A DNA stretch of 43,715 nucleotides from Candidatus Poribacteria bacterium (GCA_022821495.1 JAJEDN010000089.1:1-43715), one strand, 5' to 3'. Positions 8,918 through 16,946 are shown, counted from the first letter of the stretch. Notes: generated from the sequence alone by a model not told the origin. Made by a program: numbers and translations.

Positions 8918-10168
8918 TTATCGGTTCAATAGGTTCAAAACGAAGCCGGTTGCCATCTTCGGATAGAAGTAGGTGGATTTTTGTGGCATTGTTGAACCCG
9001 CCATAGCCACATCCAAGACCTGTTCAACGGGTGTCGGATTCATGAGGAGTGCGACACGATCCGCTCCAGCTTTCACATACGCAACGGCATCATCGGCATA
9101 AGCGGTGTAGCTAATATGATCCGCTAACGTCTCAATCTGGAACATTTCCTTAATGAGGGTTTCTTGAACGAGTGTTACGTCTAATTCCGCAGACGTTACT
9201 GAATGCGGGATAAGTAGTCGATAGTTATTGGCTGCGGTATACATTCCAACCGCTGGCGATTTTCCTTTAAGTGCCTCCAATTGTGCCATAAGGTCTGCTT
9301 GCGTGTCAACCTTATGTACTTCAAAGACTTCGGGGAGTTTGGCGATGGCATGCGCAATCTTGTCAGTGCTAAGCTTATCCAGCAGTCGATGAATCGCTAA
9401 GACAGCCAAGCCCGGTGATTCCATCCTGACAAGGTTCACCATCATATAGCCGTAGCCGGATAATCCGGTGTGCGCCATCTCTTCCTGGAAAGCGAGGGCA
9501 GTTTCATAGCGGTGGTGTCCATCAGCGATTAAGAGCGGTATTGATGAGAACAGGTTTTGAATTTCGCGGTTCCGTTCTGCATCTTCTAAACACCACAATT
9601 GGTGCGTGCTACCAAAGGTTTCTGAGCAATCAATTTCGGGGGGGTGGTCATCGGTGAAGCTTTCCATGATCTGTTCAATGTTACCAGCGGGATCGGCGTA
9701 GATCAGGAAGATCGGGCTTAGGTTCGCGTGGCATTCGCGCATGAGATTCAGCCGATCTGCCTTCGGTCCTGCGTGCGTCTTTTCGTGCGGTAGGACAATC
9801 CGGTTCTCAAAGGGTTCCAGTTTCACGAGTGCGATTAAGGCGCGGCGTGTATAGTTTTTTCCGTCCGGGGCATTAAATGATTGATCGTAGATATAATAGC
9901 GCGGGGTTGCGTCCCTTACGAGAGTCCCATCTGAGATCCACTGATTCATCAGTGTAGCAGCACGGGTGTATTGATTTGCAGCGTCAGTGTCATCAGCATG
10001 GGGTTGGCTCAAAATTAAGCGGATGATATTGGCAGGGTGTTGTGCCTCTAAAACTGCCCGTTCTTCGGGTTTGATGACATCGTATGGCGGTGCTATGACG
10101 TTGGCGATCCCTTCTACTTGGGTCGCGTCGTAGCGTAACCCGCAAAATGGAATAACTGTTGTTGCCAT
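8918..10168 (-). CDS. DUF1015 family protein
   Basis: A 416-residue protein of the widespread DUF1015 family (recognised from PFCGLRYD, NVIAPPYDVI near the N-terminus, VLPHEKTHAGPKADRLNLM and LLIADGHHRYETALAF in the middle). The function is unproven; family members are often found beside serine or cysteine metabolism genes, which agrees with the cysteine-synthase-like gene 13 bases upstream. The start at 10168 is set by AAGGAGATCC directly before ATG; a longer reading would overlap the upstream gene. Confidence 0.85.
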   Translation of the reverse strand: MATTVIPFCGLRYDATQVEGIANVIAPPYDVIKPEERAVLEAQHPANIIRLILSQPHADDTDAANQYTRAATLMNQWISDGTLVRDATPRYYIYDQSFNAPDGKNYTRRALIALVKLEPFENRIVLPHEKTHAGPKADRLNLMRECHANLSPIFLIYADPAGNIEQIMESFTDDHPPEIDCSETFGSTHQLWCLEDAERNREIQNLFSSIPLLIADGHHRYETALAFQEEMAHTGLSGYGYMMVNLVRMESPGLAVLAIHRLLDKLSTDKIAHAIAKLPEVFEVHKVDTQADLMAQLEALKGKSPAVGMYTAANNYRLLIPHSVTSAELDVTLVQETLIKEMFQIETLADHISYTAYADDAVAYVKAGADRVALLMNPTPVEQVLDVAMAGSTMPQKSTYFYPKMATGFVLNLLNR

Positions 10169-10181
10169 GGATCTCCTTGGG

Positions 10182-11111
10182 TTAATCCCATAATCTTGTG
10201 CTAAAGTAACGTTCACCGAGGTCGTTAAAGACTGTGACGATTACGCCTTCTTGTATTTCTTGTGCAACTTTATACGCGCCGTAGAGGTAACCCCCGGAGG
10301 ATTGCCCGACGAACCATCCCTGTCGTGCGAGGCGGCTGCACATTTCGTAAGCATCTTCAATCGTCGTAGGGATACGGCTATCAATTATGGATTCGTCCAG
10401 AATTGCTGGCACAATATTCTCTGGGTCCCCGAGCGGTTTGAGGCCTTCAATACCCGGGAACACTTCTGGCGAAATAGAGTAAACTTGGATATCAGGATTG
10501 TAGTTTTTCAGCCGCCTGCCGACACCGGTAATGGTGCCCCCCGTCCCTACGCCAGCAACGAAGTGTGTGACTTTTCCGCCTGTTTGGTCCCAGATTTCGA
10601 CCCCGGTGGTCTCATAATGTGCCAGCCAATTGTTGTCATTGTCGTATTGCGAATTGAAAAAATACCGCTCAGGTCGTGCCTCATAACGTCGATCCACTTC
10701 CCGTAGTGCCTCATCGTAACCGAGAAGTGCATCGGTGTGGATGATGTTTGCCCCGTGCGATTGGATACGTTTTATCCGTTCTTCGCTGGCGTTGTCTGGG
10801 ATTACCAGTTCAACTTTGTAGCCAAGGGCTGCGCCTATCATCGCATAAGCGATCGCTGCGTTGCCAGAACTCGAGTCGAGGATAACCTTTTCATGTGTGA
10901 GTTCTCCTGATGCAATCGCCTCGGTGAGCATTCTTAAGACGGGCCTATCCTTAATTGAACCACCGGGGTTGTAAGTTTCAATCTTCGCGTAGATGTCAAC
11001 GTTCGGCAACTCATCGGCGAAGAGATTTATTTTTGCGAGCGGTGTTTGTCCTATTAACTGAAGTAGTGGATATTCTGAAAAGTTCACTTTTTCAGGCTTT
11101 CGCATGCTCAT
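10182..11111 (-). CDS. Cysteine synthase / PLP-dependent beta-replacing enzyme
   Basis: A 309-residue fold-type II PLP enzyme. NPGGSIKDRP gives the Schiff-base lysine at K54; SSSGNAAIA (80-88) is the substrate loop, GVGTGGTITGVGRRL the phosphate-binding loop, and QSSGG near the C-terminus holds the pyridine-nitrogen serine. This is the cysteine synthase/cystathionine beta-synthase group, which joins a sulfur nucleophile to an activated serine. CysK, CysM-like and sulfocysteine-type enzymes cannot be told apart by eye, so I give no symbol. ATG at 11111 or the one two codons later may be used; no strong Shine-Dalgarno is visible. Confidence 0.85.
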   Translation of the reverse strand: MSMRKPEKVNFSEYPLLQLIGQTPLAKINLFADELPNVDIYAKIETYNPGGSIKDRPVLRMLTEAIASGELTHEKVILDSSSGNAAIAYAMIGAALGYKVELVIPDNASEERIKRIQSHGANIIHTDALLGYDEALREVDRRYEARPERYFFNSQYDNDNNWLAHYETTGVEIWDQTGGKVTHFVAGVGTGGTITGVGRRLKNYNPDIQVYSISPEVFPGIEGLKPLGDPENIVPAILDESIIDSRIPTTIEDAYEMCSRLARQGWFVGQSSGGYLYGAYKVAQEIQEGVIVTVFNDLGERYFSTRLWD

Positions 11112-11140
11112 GTAGCGTTATTTATCCTACCTTTTGTTCT

Positions 11141-11275
11141 ATTTCAAAGCGATTGAATTTCTTTTTTCCCTACCCACTGCAGGCGGGGTTTGAAACCCTG
11201 CAGAAATACCCAAGCAAAAACCCTGCAAAGAGGCGCGCAATTTCCAATTATTTCAAAGCGATTGAATTTCTTTTT
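11141..11275. repeat. Palindrome-bearing insert between 26 bp direct repeats
   Basis: The 26 bases at 11141-11166 recur without change at 11250-11275. Between them lie 83 bp with a palindrome of the GCGGGGTTTGAAACCCTGC type (about 11180-11205) and a further CCCTGCA. The right copy is the coding end and stop region of the 11248-11874 gene, so the left copy is a duplicate of that gene's 3' end. This is the footprint expected from insertion with a long target duplication or from slippage. Confidence 0.7.
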
Positions 11276-11874
11276 ACTCGTTCCTGAAGTAGGGTTTCCA
11301 TGTAAGCCTTGGCAGTGTCGCCACTTAATTGTCCGTCCAGGATAGGCATGACTTCAAATTCGGCTAACCGGACGGTCGGGTTTAGTCCGTGCAACGGTGG
11401 TAACCAATCCCGAAACGTATCGAAGAAAGCGCGTTGTGCAGCCCGTCCGTTTATGTAGGGAAAATCCGCTGTCCGTCGTCGGAACCGCTCCGGTCCTTTT
11501 GCGAGTGCCGCCATGTGGTGTTGCTGACAAAACTGAATATATTTCTGCGTCACAAAGCCAAGCGGGAGATTCACTGGGTAAAACTGGAATGTCCGTTCGC
11601 GGAATTGTGTGAAATGTTGCAGTTCGTCAAACTCAAAAATAAAGCGATAAGGTTCTGGAAAATAGGCGTCAGGAGTCAAGTACCCATCGGTTTTCGCGGT
11701 TGTGCCTTCCCAGTCACCGCCGAGTTCAGCGTAAAGTGCCATCACTGCATCGTAATGTTCACCGAAGTGTTGAGGCCACGGTTTGTTTCGGAGCCAGTCA
11801 AATTGGGCGCGGCGTTCTGCTGCTATTCCAAGAACCGCCTCTACCAATGCGATGATACCTACCTCTAACCGCAT
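11248..11874 (-). CDS. Protein of unknown function
   Basis: A 208-residue soluble protein that I do not recognise. It is rich in aromatic residues; the segment PYRFIFEFDELQHFTQFRERTFQFYP, with closely spaced E, D, E and H/Q, resembles the core of some PD-(D/E)XK-like nucleases but lacks a convincing E-x-K pair, so no activity is claimed. It is 136 bp from the cysteine-synthase-like gene, with the direct-repeat insert between them. Its last codons and stop lie inside the right copy of that 26 bp repeat. The ATG at 11874 has no strong ribosome binding site. Confidence 0.6.
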   Translation of the reverse strand: MRLEVGIIALVEAVLGIAAERRAQFDWLRNKPWPQHFGEHYDAVMALYAELGGDWEGTTAKTDGYLTPDAYFPEPYRFIFEFDELQHFTQFRERTFQFYPVNLPLGFVTQKYIQFCQQHHMAALAKGPERFRRRTADFPYINGRAAQRAFFDTFRDWLPPLHGLNPTVRLAEFEVMPILDGQLSGDTAKAYMETLLQERVKRNSIALK

Positions 11875-11925
11875 GCAGCTACCCGGATGCTTTCTATCCC
11901 TTGTTTCGGAGCGTTTGTGTCAATC

Positions 11926-12732
11926 TTACACGGGGTCGGTGTCCAGATTCTTCAATGCCTCTGTATCTGTTGTGTTAATCAAACTTGCGAGGTAGTCGCG
12001 ATCGCGTTGAAGTGCCTCCAATTTATTATCACCATGGACAAACTCTACTTCCAGGTATCCGTCGTATTCAGCTTTGCTGAGAATCTCAACGATTCGGGTG
12101 TAATCCACTACACCCTCCGCGATGGGGCATGCTTTACCGTTCTCATCAAAGTTTTGTGCGTGGACGTTTACAATATGTGCGGCAAGTTTCTCAGCGGCAG
12201 CGTGCGGTTCATCAGCATCTGCCCGGGCGAGCGGTTGATAGTAAGTTTTCAACGCAGGCAGTTTAACATCTTCAATGATCGCTAAGATGCTTTCGGCGTT
12301 GTCAGTCAGATGGTTATTGTGCATTTCTAAGCCGAGCCGGATATTACGGAAATTTGCCCACTGCGTAATGCTCACCAATCGGAAGTGAATCAAGCGTTTA
12401 TCGGTGGAAGTAATCGATCTTGAGGGACCGCCGCCTGACCAGATTCGGACAACGTCGGTGCCAAGGTCATGTGCTATTTTAAACGCTTCTTCAAAGTGTT
12501 TTTGATGGAGATGCATTAAGGGATCAATATACGAACCGAACGCTGAGATTTCTAAGCCTTTCCGCTGTGCCATATCCTTAACATTTTTAGCATAGTTTTC
12601 GTCGTAGTCGGTTGGCAAGTGCGGCGGCTTTCCCCAGAGTTCAATGCCATCAAAACCGTGATCCGCTGCGATGTCGATAACCTCTTCCAACGGTTTATCC
12701 TGAAAAGCGATCGTGCATAGACCTAATTTCAT
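11926..12732 (-). CDS. Sugar phosphate isomerase/epimerase family protein
   Basis: A 268-residue TIM-barrel protein of the xylose isomerase-like (AP endonuclease 2) superfamily: MKLGLCTIAFQDKPLEEVIDIAADHGFDGIELWG at the start, a central RLGLEMHNNHLTDN and YLEVEFVHGDN at the end, which supply the Glu, His and Glu metal ligands. Members isomerise or epimerise keto sugars or sugar acids. The ATG at 12732 is chosen because the family begins here and GGGG lies ten bases before; an upstream in-frame ATG would add unrelated residues. The substrate is unknown. Confidence 0.85.
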   Translation of the reverse strand: MKLGLCTIAFQDKPLEEVIDIAADHGFDGIELWGKPPHLPTDYDENYAKNVKDMAQRKGLEISAFGSYIDPLMHLHQKHFEEAFKIAHDLGTDVVRIWSGGGPSRSITSTDKRLIHFRLVSITQWANFRNIRLGLEMHNNHLTDNAESILAIIEDVKLPALKTYYQPLARADADEPHAAAEKLAAHIVNVHAQNFDENGKACPIAEGVVDYTRIVEILSKAEYDGYLEVEFVHGDNKLEALQRDRDYLASLINTTDTEALKNLDTDPV

Positions 12733-12767
12733 AGTTTTTCCCCTACTGTCCATTATATGTATAATAT

Positions 12768-12796
12768 AGGATACCACAGGTTTAGACGGATTGCAA
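12768..12796 (-). promoter_or_regulatory. Promoter of the sugar isomerase gene
   Basis: On the minus strand TTGCAA (12796-12791), 17 bases, then TATCCT (12773-12768), 35 bases before the start codon. Confidence 0.5.
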
Positions 12797-12863
12797 GAAA
12801 AGTTTGTTGGGTGATCAGGTGCAGCCTGATAACGGCGTATCTCTAATTATTATTTTTAATGTA

Positions 12864-12900
12864 CTTGACATAATTTAGCAAAGCTGCTATACTTGTCAAG
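12864..12900 (+). promoter_or_regulatory. modA promoter with flanking inverted repeat
   Basis: A near-consensus promoter: TTGACA at 12865-12870, 17 bases, TATACT at 12888-12893, about 44 bases before modA. The -35 box is part of CTTGACA (12864-12870), whose reverse complement TGTCAAG sits right behind the -10 box (12894-12900). This places both halves of a 7-base inverted repeat where a repressor would block RNA polymerase. It does not match the E. coli ModE site as I know it. Confidence 0.6.
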
Positions 12901-12936
12901 AGTTTTTATGGAAAAAGATATATTGAGACCGAAATA

Positions 12937-13722
12937 ATGTGCCGAATGTTTAAATTTTTTAAGGTCATTTGTCTACTATCTGTTTTCGCAATGCTTTCAG
13001 GGTGTGCGACAGATAAACACGAGCCTGTCGAATTAAGTGTCTTCGCTGCGATCAGTTTAAAGGATGCCCTCACTGAGATCGGGGAAGCGTTTTCAGCTGA
13101 GAATCAAGTTAAGGTTTATTATAACTTCTCCGCGTCTACGACGTTGCAACGCCAACTCGAAAAGGGAGCGTCAGGCGATGTCTTTATCTCGGCAAGCCCG
13201 CGTCAAGTCGTCGCCTTGGAAACCAATGGGCTGCTTGAAACTGAAAGTCGCAAGGATTTGCTAACCAATCGGTTGGTGCTTGTCTCTGATCAGAGTGCTG
13301 GCATTTCTATGGAGACCTTGACGCACCTGGCTATCCCTGAAATTTCGAGAATCGCTATTGGGCATCCAAGTATTGTGCCTGCTGGTGCTTACGCCAAAGA
13401 AGCCTTGGTTCACTTTGAATTATGGGATACGCTACAGTCGAAATTCGTCTTCGGTACGGATGTCCGCGCCACGCTCGCGTATGTAACTGCTGGAAATGCC
13501 GATGTAGCGATTGTCTATCAAACGGACACAACGCTGACCCAACGCATAAAAGTGCTTTATCAGTTACCTGCTGAAGCATATACACCGATCATTTATCCGG
13601 CTGTCGTTATGAGGAATAGCCCGCGCAAACAATTAGCGCGTAGATTTATGAATTACCTACACTCCATGGAGAGTGGTGAAGTTTTTGAAAGGCACGGATT
13701 TACGTTCTTGATAGTAAAATGA
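12937..13722 (+). CDS. modA: Molybdate ABC transporter, substrate-binding lipoprotein
   Basis: A 261-residue periplasmic binding protein. The N-terminus is a lipoprotein signal with lipobox LSGC (the Cys near residue 23), so it is anchored to a membrane outside the cytoplasm. ELSVFAAISLKDALTEIGEAF, YNFSASTTLQRQLEKGASGDVFISAS and DVAIVYQTD follow the ModA pattern: the serines of AAISL and FSAS bind the oxyanion (molybdate or tungstate). It overlaps modB by four bases and is followed by modC, which supports the call. The start is the first ATG; a second lies three codons on. Confidence 0.9.
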   Translation: MCRMFKFFKVICLLSVFAMLSGCATDKHEPVELSVFAAISLKDALTEIGEAFSAENQVKVYYNFSASTTLQRQLEKGASGDVFISASPRQVVALETNGLLETESRKDLLTNRLVLVSDQSAGISMETLTHLAIPEISRIAIGHPSIVPAGAYAKEALVHFELWDTLQSKFVFGTDVRATLAYVTAGNADVAIVYQTDTTLTQRIKVLYQLPAEAYTPIIYPAVVMRNSPRKQLARRFMNYLHSMESGEVFERHGFTFLIVK

Positions 13723-14384
13723 AGATTACCCCTGCCGAAGTTGCTGCTCTCTCTTTATCTATAAAAGTTGCCTTGCTGAGTCTCGTTATAATGTTCCCAC
13801 CCGGATTGCTGGCGGGTTGGCTCCTCGCGAAACGGACGTTTCCGGGAAAATCTTTCCTCAATACGCTTGTGATGTGTCCGTTGGTGCTGCCGCCTATCGT
13901 CAGTGGATATTTACTCCTTATCCTATTGGGCAAACACGGGGTCATCGGTGGATTTATCTATCGAACTTTCGGTATAGAGATCGTTTTTTCGCAGGTGGCT
14001 GTTATCATCGCGGTTTCAATTATCTCATTTCCGCTGTTAGTGCGGGGTATCGTGACAGGGATGGCATCTGTACCGCTGGAACTTGAGAACACAGCACGGA
14101 CGCTTGGCGCATCACCGTTGAAAGTGTTTTGGACAATAACATTTCCACTTGCGCATCGCGGAATTATTGGTGGAATGATCCTCGGTTTCTCTAAAAGCCT
14201 CGGTGAATTTGGTGCGACAATCATGGTAGCAGGAAACATTCCGGGCAAAACCCAAACGATGGCATTAGCGATTTTTAGTGCTGTACATCTCGGAGAAGAT
14301 GCTTCCGTCTATCGACTGGTATTTATTTCAACCGTTGTTGCCTTTATTGCACTCTGGTTAACAGAACGTTTCACCCTCCGTTAG
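13719..14384 (+). CDS. modB: Molybdate ABC transporter, permease
   Basis: A 221-residue inner-membrane protein with about five hydrophobic segments. The cytoplasmic EAA loop is ENTARTLGASPLKVFWTITFPLAHRGIIGG, followed by SKSLGEFGATIMVAGNIPGKTQTMALAIF, which is highly typical of ModB/CysT permeases. It forms a dimer that passes molybdate from ModA, driven by ModC. It overlaps modA in an ATGA junction, which implies translational coupling. In many operons modC follows at once; here 532 bp with a small gene and repeats intervene. Confidence 0.9.
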   Translation: MKITPAEVAALSLSIKVALLSLVIMFPPGLLAGWLLAKRTFPGKSFLNTLVMCPLVLPPIVSGYLLLILLGKHGVIGGFIYRTFGIEIVFSQVAVIIAVSIISFPLLVRGIVTGMASVPLELENTARTLGASPLKVFWTITFPLAHRGIIGGMILGFSKSLGEFGATIMVAGNIPGKTQTMALAIFSAVHLGEDASVYRLVFISTVVAFIALWLTERFTLR

Positions 14385-14435
14385 GCATGAATAGCATTTT
14401 ATTGACTTTCAAATCCGGTGAAAGGGGAAAATATA

Positions 14436-14711
14436 ATGAGTTTGGAGATGGGGTTATTTTTAGGAGTTATCGCCTGCGTACTGCTCGTCTGGTATCTATA
14501 TCAGCGTTCCAAGAACAATGATACGTCCGAAAACACAGAGCCTCAGCCCGATGATACTGCTAATGCTGATGATGAGTATGAAGATCTGCTTTTGACAGGT
14601 ATAATGCTCAGTGAGGTGTATGACGATGACGATGCATCTGACGATACGGATGCTGATGGATATGATGATGGATTCGACGGTGGTTATGACGATGGCGGGA
14701 CATTAGAGTAA
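14436..14711 (+). CDS. Small acidic single-pass membrane protein
   Basis: A 91-residue protein: one hydrophobic segment at about 5-23 (GLFLGVIACVLLVWYLYQ), a short RSKN stop-transfer sequence, then a highly acidic tail made of D-rich stretches (YDDDDASDD and GYDDGFDGGYDDGG). It begins at ATG 14436 behind AAAGGGG. By the positive-inside rule the acidic tail lies in the cytoplasm. I know of no such subunit in molybdate transporters; D-rich tails often bind divalent cations. It sits between modB and modC, so is probably co-transcribed, but it may be an unrelated insertion. Confidence 0.65.
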   Translation: MSLEMGLFLGVIACVLLVWYLYQRSKNNDTSENTEPQPDDTANADDEYEDLLLTGIMLSEVYDDDDASDDTDADGYDDGFDGGYDDGGTLE

Positions 14712-14778
14712 CCCAAGGTGTTACTGTAAAATAAAAGGCATTATTTTCAGAATGCTTTTGGGCACCTCTGTTCAGAAT

Positions 14779-14831
14779 CCACCTCACCGAACCGCAAGGA
14801 ATAATTAAAGATGTTTAACCAAAGTGTATAG
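14779..14831 (+). promoter_or_regulatory. Leader element copy A followed by a 6-codon ORF
   Basis: Core CCTCACCGAACCGCAAGGAA (14782-14801) then TAATTAAAG and an ATG at 14811. The ATG opens MFNQSV and stops at 14831, two bases into copy B of the same element. The AAGGA of the core is correctly placed as a Shine-Dalgarno sequence. The mini-ORF may be a truncated relic or a leader peptide. Confidence 0.6.
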
Positions 14832-14916
14832 CTCGTAATGTAATGAAGAGCGGATATACGGAAAGGTACGTCAACTCTCAAACCCGCCTCACCGAACCGC
14901 AAGGAATAATTAAAAA
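14829..14916 (+). promoter_or_regulatory. Leader element copy B (88 bp) at modC
   Basis: It begins TAGCTCGTAATGTAATG, continues with AGAGCGGATATACGGA and ends with the core CCTCACCGAACCGCAAGGAA (14887-14906), A/T spacer and the modC ATG. The copy at hisA (31211-31297) matches over its whole length with few changes. AAGGA supplies the ribosome binding site of modC. Confidence 0.75.
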
Positions 14917-15990
14917 ATGGCAGATAATACCAAAATCAGACTCGATTTCCGTAAAAGCCTTGATGACTTCACCCTCAGCGTCGATTGCACGCTGGAAGCA
15001 AAGGTTTCAGCGTTTTTAGGCGTTTCTGGAAGTGGTAAAAGTACACTTCTCAATTGCGTGAGCGGTACGTTGACCCCTGATGCAGGTGAAATTGCTTTTG
15101 GAGACGAGATGCTTTACGCCTCTGCTTCTGGCATTAATCTACCGCCTGAAAAACGGAGGTTCGGCTATGTCTTTCAAGAGGGGCACCTTTTTCCACATCT
15201 CACCGTTGCGCAGAACATCCGATATGGACAACCGAATCCCCGAAAATCTTCAGATGCGATAGACGTTCTCGAAATTTCCGAACTGCTTCAACGGTATCCG
15301 AAGGAGCTCTCTGGGGGTCAACGTCAACGGGTTGCGATCGCACGCGCTCTCGCGATGGAGCCACGCATGCTCCTGATGGATGAGCCGCTTGCTGCGCTCG
15401 ATAGTGCCCTAAAAGATCGAATTATACCCTATCTACATCATGTTAAGGAAGTTTTTGAGATCCCCATCCTTTATATTACCCATGCTTTTTCCGAGGCGAT
15501 GACACTCGCTGACGAAGCTTTTCTCATCGCCGATGGCGAAATTATGGCGAGAGGTGAGCCTCACCGATTGTTAACCGCCCCTGCCGCCATGCGCATTGCA
15601 CAGATGACAGGTGTCGAAAACATTCTATTCCTTCCAGTGACGGCTTCAAACAAGACAAGCGGTGTGACTACATTAGAAATCGGGAGCCAGTCTCTTATCA
15701 TCCCTTATATTGATATTGGGGTCGGGGAGGTTGTTCCGGTCGCTATCCGAGCTGAGGATATTATTATCTCGCTTGAACCTGATATCCCGGTAAGTGCACG
15801 CAACATATTATTCGGACAGGTTCAGTATCTTGATGTCAAGAGTGAACGCACGTGGTTATCGATTCTCGTTGAATGGCATCACCTTGCCGTGAAGATCACG
15901 CACGAAGCGCGAGAGCAGTTGCAATTGAAGGAAGGATCAGACGTTTACTGTGTTATGAAGACGAGTGCGGTCAATATTCTCTGGAATTAG
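14917..15990 (+). CDS. modC: Molybdate ABC transporter, ATP-binding protein
   Basis: A 357-residue ABC ATPase: Walker A GVSGSGKST (35-43), Q-loop YVFQEGHLFPHLTV, signature LSGGQRQR (131-138), Walker B LLMDEP (152-157), D-loop, and switch histidine in YITHAFSE. Residues of about 290-357 form a MOP/TOBE-type domain that in ModC senses molybdate. It powers ModB. Its ribosome binding site comes from the dispersed leader element, unlike modA and modB. The last 20 bases overlap coaE, which converges from the other strand. Confidence 0.92.
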   Translation: MADNTKIRLDFRKSLDDFTLSVDCTLEAKVSAFLGVSGSGKSTLLNCVSGTLTPDAGEIAFGDEMLYASASGINLPPEKRRFGYVFQEGHLFPHLTVAQNIRYGQPNPRKSSDAIDVLEISELLQRYPKELSGGQRQRVAIARALAMEPRMLLMDEPLAALDSALKDRIIPYLHHVKEVFEIPILYITHAFSEAMTLADEAFLIADGEIMARGEPHRLLTAPAAMRIAQMTGVENILFLPVTASNKTSGVTTLEIGSQSLIIPYIDIGVGEVVPVAIRAEDIIISLEPDIPVSARNILFGQVQYLDVKSERTWLSILVEWHHLAVKITHEAREQLQLKEGSDVYCVMKTSAVNILWN

Positions 15991-16633
15991 TTCTGCGCTG
16001 AAGCCGCTCCCAAAGCGCATCCACCTGTCTGTGAAGTTCTTCAAGCGTCCCCTCATTCTCTATCACAACATCCGCATACTTGACTTTCTCCGAGACCGGC
16101 ATCTGCGCGTCAATCCGCGCTTGCACCTCTGTTTCCGTGAGCGGTCTCCCCTGTGCAACGCTGCGTTCCAATGTCCGTCGCAGCTGCGTTTCCGGTGATG
16201 CCGTGACGACGACAATCAGATCAACCGTCTCATAAGCACCGGCTTCGATGAGCAATGGCGCGTCGAGGAGCACAATGCACATCGGATCCGCTGCGACGAG
16301 TTGACGTGCCTGTCCGCGTGAGCGTTGGATAATCAGTGGATGCAGGATACTGTTCAGGCGTTCGCGTGCGGCTTTATCCTTAAAAACGATTGCTCCGAGT
16401 TTCTTCCGACTCACATCTCCAGATGCATCAAGAATGTCCTGTCCAAACGCCTCCGTCAGTTCATCTATAACAGGGCTATCCGCTTTAAGGAGTTGGTGTC
16501 CGATTTCATCAGCATTAATCGGAATCGCTCCTTTCTCTGTGAGCAGTTCGGAGACAGTCGTCTTTCCGCAAGCAATCCCACCTGTAATCCCGACGATGGT
16601 GCCGCGTGTGCGGTCTGTTGTTGCTGTTTCCAT
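15971..16633 (-). CDS. coaE: Dephospho-CoA kinase
   Basis: A 220-residue P-loop kinase that phosphorylates the 3'-hydroxyl of dephospho-CoA, the last step of coenzyme A synthesis. Walker A is GGIACGKTT (18-26); the family marks NADEIGHQLL, ILHPLIIQR and LLDAPLLIEAG (the CoA-domain DxPLLxE) follow in order. The ATG at 16633 matches the family's start; a more upstream ATG would add 12 residues that look unrelated. No clear Shine-Dalgarno is seen. It overlaps the end of modC by 20 bases tail to tail. Confidence 0.9.
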   Translation of the reverse strand: METATTDRTRGTIVGITGGIACGKTTVSELLTEKGAIPINADEIGHQLLKADSPVIDELTEAFGQDILDASGDVSRKKLGAIVFKDKAARERLNSILHPLIIQRSRGQARQLVAADPMCIVLLDAPLLIEAGAYETVDLIVVVTASPETQLRRTLERSVAQGRPLTETEVQARIDAQMPVSEKVKYADVVIENEGTLEELHRQVDALWERLQRRTNSREY

Positions 16634-16678
16634 ATTATTGAGTGTATACCACACGCTAAAATTTGTCAACGCCTCTTC

Positions 16679-16841
16679 ACTGTAGGAGCAGGGTTATTTA
16701 GTTCTCAGTTTTTTCGTCCAATTTTGGACCCCTAAGCCTCGCAGGTGCGGTTTGAAACCGCACCGGACTTGAAAAAGCAGATTCAAAAATGTAGAAAATC
16801 CGATAATTTATCTAAAACTAAATAGCCCTGACTGTAGGAGC
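16679..16841. mobile_element. MITE-like element inside a palindromic repeat, with 11 bp duplication
   Basis: About 141 bp (16690-16830) begins with AGGGTTATTTAGTT and ends with AACTAAATAGCCCT, inverted copies with one mismatch. ACTGTAGGAGC stands directly on both sides (16679-16689 and 16831-16841). The right copy continues as the palindromic repeat TGTAGGAGCGAGCTGTGCTC. The simplest reading is insertion into that repeat with an 11 bp target duplication. Inside lies another palindrome, GGTGCGGTTTGAAACCGCACC-type, at about 16744-16765. Confidence 0.65.
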
Positions 16842-16856
16842 GAGCTGTGCTCGCGA
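16833..16856. repeat. TGTAGGAGCGAG palindromic repeat
   Basis: GGAGCGAG and CTCGCGA flank a short loop. Related copies lie at 1-27 (inverse), 28326-28377 and 28388-28420. Confidence 0.65.
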
Positions 16857-16875
16857 TGCCTCAATCCAATTTCAA

Positions 16876-16904
16876 TTGACGCTGACAGCTGCTTCTGCTA
16901 CGAT
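16876..16904 (+). promoter_or_regulatory. Promoter of the second SDR gene
   Basis: TTGACG at 16876-16881, 17 bases, TACGAT at 16899-16904, 42 bases before the start at 16947. Confidence 0.5.
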
Positions 16905-16946
16905 ATTAACCACTCCATCTATTTCATTTACAAGGGGAAAGTTTTC

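Noticed and set aside
11248..11874. Unknown 208-residue protein as a PD-(D/E)XK nuclease
   Set aside because: The FEFDELQHF stretch is suggestive, but no E-x-K pair follows at the expected distance and the neighbours are metabolic.
12864..12900. ModE operator at the modA promoter
   Set aside because: The inverted repeat does not resemble the known E. coli ModE site, so only a generic operator is proposed.
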